Source: CAZVGZ01 sp964627605 (lineage in GTDB: Bacteria > Latescibacterota > MWCZ01 > CAZVGZ01). From it: 16,386 bases of DNA. Below, in pieces: positions 14,821-16,386 of this stretch. The translations under genes were made by a program, and so were the position numbers. The stretch is taken from assembly GCA_964627605.1 (NCBI GenBank), contig CAZVGZ010000052.1, positions 1 through 16,386 on the forward strand, written 5' to 3'. The notes beneath the pieces were generated by a model. That model did not search any database. It was not told the origin of the DNA and was given only the letters and a program-made list of their open reading frames with translations. How positions within the stretch are numbered: position 1 is the stretch's first letter; the number at the start of each line of letters is the position of its first letter.

Positions 14821-14964
14821 TCAGAACGCCTGGCCTGAGGCTGGCATTTCGAGTCGTTCGAGTATCTCGAGAGTCAATTCACGGTAGGCCACAGCGCCAA
14901 CGCTTTTGGGCGCGTAGGTCATCACCGGTTGACCGTAGTAGCTCGCCTCGCTAGCGAGCCCAGT
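14821..14964 (-). pseudogene. parA: ParA/Soj-type ATPase, C-terminal remnant
   Basis: A minus-strand frame, open from a stop at about 14965-14967 to TGA 14821-14823, encodes LASEASYYGQPVMTYAPKSV, then GAVAYRELTLEILERLEM and PASGQAF. This is the conserved C-terminus of ParA/Soj chromosome-partitioning ATPases ('EAPSYGxPVxxYxPKSxGAxAYxELAxEI'). The P-loop and the rest of the roughly 260-residue protein are absent, and no start codon or ribosome site precedes the fragment. It lies between rnhA and the LOG gene on the same strand, so a deletion removed the front of parA. The bases CTCGCTAGCGAG (14947-14958) at its start form a perfect 12-base palindrome, which also codes for LASE. Confidence 0.75.
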
Positions 14965-14987
14965 TCACGCGCTTGAAACCGCAGCGC

Positions 14988-15395
14988 CTATCGGTCAGAC
15001 AGCGCCTGGTTGATAGCCTGGTTCACCAACCGATCGGCGTCAACGTTCTTTTTGCGTACGACATGGATAAACTCGACAGTTTGGAGCCTGGCGGCCAGAG
15101 CTGACACCTGAGCGTGGAGCGGTATCAGATTGGGGTGTTTGACACGGTACCTACCGGTCATCTGTCTCACGACCAGCTCGCTGTCGCCGTGGATTCTGAC
15201 ATCAGATACGCCGAGTTCCAGACACTTTTCCAGGCATGCGATGATGGCGGAATATTCAGCCACATTGTTGGTGGCCTCGCCGATATAGGAGTTATGGTGG
15301 ATGGGCGTTTCACCGTCGATGTTGATGACAACCCCTATCCCCGCTGGCCCTGGATTGCCTCTTGCGCCGCCATCGACATAGGCAGAGGCGGTCAC
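14988..15395 (-). CDS. rnhA: Ribonuclease HI family protein
   Basis: Ribonuclease HI degrades the RNA strand of RNA-DNA hybrids during replication and R-loop removal. The four catalytic acids are D8 (YVDGGARGNPGPAG), E47 (NNVAEYSAI), D71 (IHGDSELVV) and D121 (VDADRLVNQA). The length of 135 residues is that of the short bacterial/archaeal-type proteins without the E. coli basic protrusion. I choose GTG 15395 because AGAGG lies four bases upstream and its GTGA overlaps the stop of the zinc-ribbon gene, indicating translational coupling; the frame is open for 16 further codons without domain content. A zinc-ribbon gene followed by an RNase HI gene also occurs in mycobacteria (Rv2229c-Rv2228c), so this is a conserved pairing. 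Confidence 0.93.
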   Translation of the reverse strand: MTASAYVDGGARGNPGPAGIGVVINIDGETPIHHNSYIGEATNNVAEYSAIIACLEKCLELGVSDVRIHGDSELVVRQMTGRYRVKHPNLIPLHAQVSALAARLQTVEFIHVVRKKNVDADRLVNQAINQALSDR

Positions 15396-16105
15396 GAACC
15401 CTCTACTTCCTGCCAGACCAGTATTCGTCCACACGCTTCGCATGAGGTGATTTTATTCATTCGCCTAACTTCGTTCACCCGTTGAGGCGGCAGACTTTTA
15501 AAGCAACCGCCACACGCCCCACGGGTGATTGGCACGACCGCGACACTCCGCCCACGACGAATTCGGTCGTAAATCTTAAGGAGTCGCGGCTCAACGCTTT
15601 TAGACGCCTTTTTCCTCTTCGACTGGCGAGCTTTTATATGTTTGTCTACGTCGGCGACTTGGGTTTCCAGCTCAGCCGTTTCAGCTTTAAGGGCTTCGTG
15701 GCGCTCGCGGTAGTCGGTCTCGCACTCAGCCAGGTCCTGCTCAAGCCGCTCGGTCTCCTCGGTGATCGTGAGCTGCTCAGTTTCGTTCTCGTCGATAGTC
15801 TGCTGGTTGGTTTCAATTTCTTGGCGGATCGCGTCGTATTCCCGATTGGTCTTTACCTCTAGCAGCCTGGCGTTGTCCTTATCCAACGCCGCCCTCGCCT
15901 CTGCGACCTGCCGCTCAAAGTCCCGATAGCTCTCACTAAGCTCTTTTAGTGTGTCTTCGGTCTCCTGGCGACCGGCTACCAGTTCTTCCATTTCAGCGTT
16001 TAGTTCGTCAATGCGGGCTGGAGCGTCTTCCTTTCCTTTGCGTAGAACATCGATCTCATTGTCAACATCTTGAAGGCCTAACAGGCCAAGCAGGCTCTCT
16101 TTCAT
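15392..16105 (-). CDS. Coiled-coil protein with C4 zinc ribbon (PF02591 type)
   Basis: This 237-residue cytoplasmic protein has a long coiled coil (about 15-170, rich in Glu, Gln, Lys and Ala heptads) containing the conserved NREYDAI (87-93). A C-terminal zinc ribbon follows, with C198-x2-C201 and C222-x2-C225 (ACGGCFKSLPPQ and SCEACGRILVW). This is the architecture of the PF02591 family (HP0958, CT398, Rv2229c). Helicobacter HP0958 acts in flagellar gene regulation and as an RNA-binding chaperone, but elsewhere the role is unsettled. I choose ATG 16105 (MKESLLGLLGLQ) because homologues begin there and GAGG lies about ten bases upstream; the frame is open upstream for 21 codons. rnhA is coupled to its stop. 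Confidence 0.9.
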   Translation of the reverse strand: MKESLLGLLGLQDVDNEIDVLRKGKEDAPARIDELNAEMEELVAGRQETEDTLKELSESYRDFERQVAEARAALDKDNARLLEVKTNREYDAIRQEIETNQQTIDENETEQLTITEETERLEQDLAECETDYRERHEALKAETAELETQVADVDKHIKARQSKRKKASKSVEPRLLKIYDRIRRGRSVAVVPITRGACGGCFKSLPPQRVNEVRRMNKITSCEACGRILVWQEVEGS

Positions 16106-16166
16106 GCGCCGGGTCCTCGCAGATGGGGCCGTGACGACTGAAGTCTGTGTGGCGTGCAGCGCCCCC

Positions 16167-16206
16167 AAAAAACAGAAGACCGAGCCATCTCGAAAAATGC
16201 TCGGTC
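16167..16206 (-). terminator. Terminator-like hairpin after tRNA-Val
   Basis: On the minus strand GACCGAGC (16206-16199) and GCTCGGTC (16185-16178) form a perfect eight-pair stem with a 13-base loop, followed by TTCTG and a run of six T. It lies 113 bases after the tRNA 3' end and 62 bases before the zinc-ribbon start, so it probably ends the tRNA transcript. Confidence 0.65.
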
Positions 16207-16318
16207 ACATCGAGGCGGCAACTGTGCCGCTTCTGGAGGTACCGGACTGCAAAACTCACAGGATATCGGTCGTTCAGGCCTGATATTCATTCATCGCCGG
16301 GGTATTCATAGTAGGGAG

Positions 16319-16386
16319 TGGGCAGTACTGGATTCGAACCAGTGACCTCTGGTATGTGAGACCAGCGCTCTAACCAACTGAGCTAA
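16319..16386 (-). tRNA. tRNA-Val (anticodon CAC), 5' end outside the window
   Basis: On the minus strand the sequence folds as a tRNA from position 7 onward: D arm (AGCTCAGTTGGTTAGAGC), anticodon stem CTGGT/ACCAG with loop CTCACAT (anticodon CAC, reads GTG), variable loop AGGTC, T arm ACTGG-TTCGAAT-CCAGT, acceptor 3' strand ACTGCCC and discriminator A at 16319. CCA is not encoded. The first six acceptor bases, expected to pair as GGGCAG, lie beyond the right edge. Confidence 0.95.

Noticed and set aside
14819..14840. CCTCAG/CTGAGG hairpin at the ParA remnant stop
   Set aside because: Six pairs with no T run on either strand; not enough for a terminator call.
14947..14958. 12-base palindrome CTCGCTAGCGAG as a parS-like or regulator site
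   Set aside because: It does not match the usual parS consensus and is fully explained as codons for Leu-Ala-Ser-Glu in the ParA remnant; kept only as a note.
1..16386. CRISPR array, insertion sequence, prophage, toxin-antitoxin or defence system
   Set aside because: No regularly spaced repeats, transposase or integrase motifs, terminal inverted repeats or recognisable defence domains were seen on either strand. A tRNA lies at the right edge, but no integrase or att-like repeat of its 3' end was seen.

Overview
This is a bacterial chromosomal segment of moderate GC content. Shine-Dalgarno sites, GTG starts and formyl-methionine genes (def, fmt) exclude archaea. The mixture of DUF6785-type membrane protein, Gfo/Idh/MocA oxidoreductase, beta-propeller glycosidase-like protein, FG-GAP proteins and hemerythrin suggests an uncultured environmental lineage of the Poribacteria, Latescibacterota, Armatimonadota or Planctomycetota kind. 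That placement is an inference from gene content only. Ten Ns at 7613-7622 show that it is a draft scaffold.

Layout: 1-1905 is a housekeeping run, yajC, def and fmt, with def and fmt overlapping by one base. 1943-2988 is the front of an MFS transporter gene joined out of frame to the back of a histidine kinase gene, followed by a probable terminator. 3054-6659 holds an intact DUF6785-type multi-spanning membrane protein (minus strand), a divergent SRPBCC/AHSA1 protein and an aldo/keto reductase. 6660-9416 is badly eroded: a truncated FG-GAP protein, a glgC gene lacking about 300 internal codons, an intact TIGR02757-family protein (crossed by the gap), a secreted FG-GAP/VCBS-like gene with a frame break, and a divergent secreted-protein gene with two in-frame stops. 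9474-13956 carries a five-bladed-propeller glycosidase-like protein, a joined GH4/GH38-like remnant, a hemerythrin-domain protein, a metallo-beta-lactamase-fold hydrolase and a Gfo/Idh/MocA oxidoreductase. 13953-16105, all minus strand, has a LOG-family (TIGR00730) protein, a ParA C-terminal remnant, RNase HI and a coiled-coil C4 zinc-ribbon protein; the last two are translationally coupled. A tRNA-Val(CAC) runs off the right edge, with a terminator-like hairpin after it.

The intact genes are ordinary: protein synthesis and maturation, carbohydrate catabolism and redox, and nucleic-acid housekeeping. I found no phage, insertion sequence, CRISPR array or new defence system. The striking feature is the density of gene remnants. 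At least seven loci between 1943 and 14964 are truncated or internally deleted, several still with good ribosome sites and clean start codons. They sit between fully intact genes and no mobile element lies at the junctions. This looks like recent decay dominated by deletion, or else an assembly that has collapsed real sequence. Read mapping across the junctions would separate the two.
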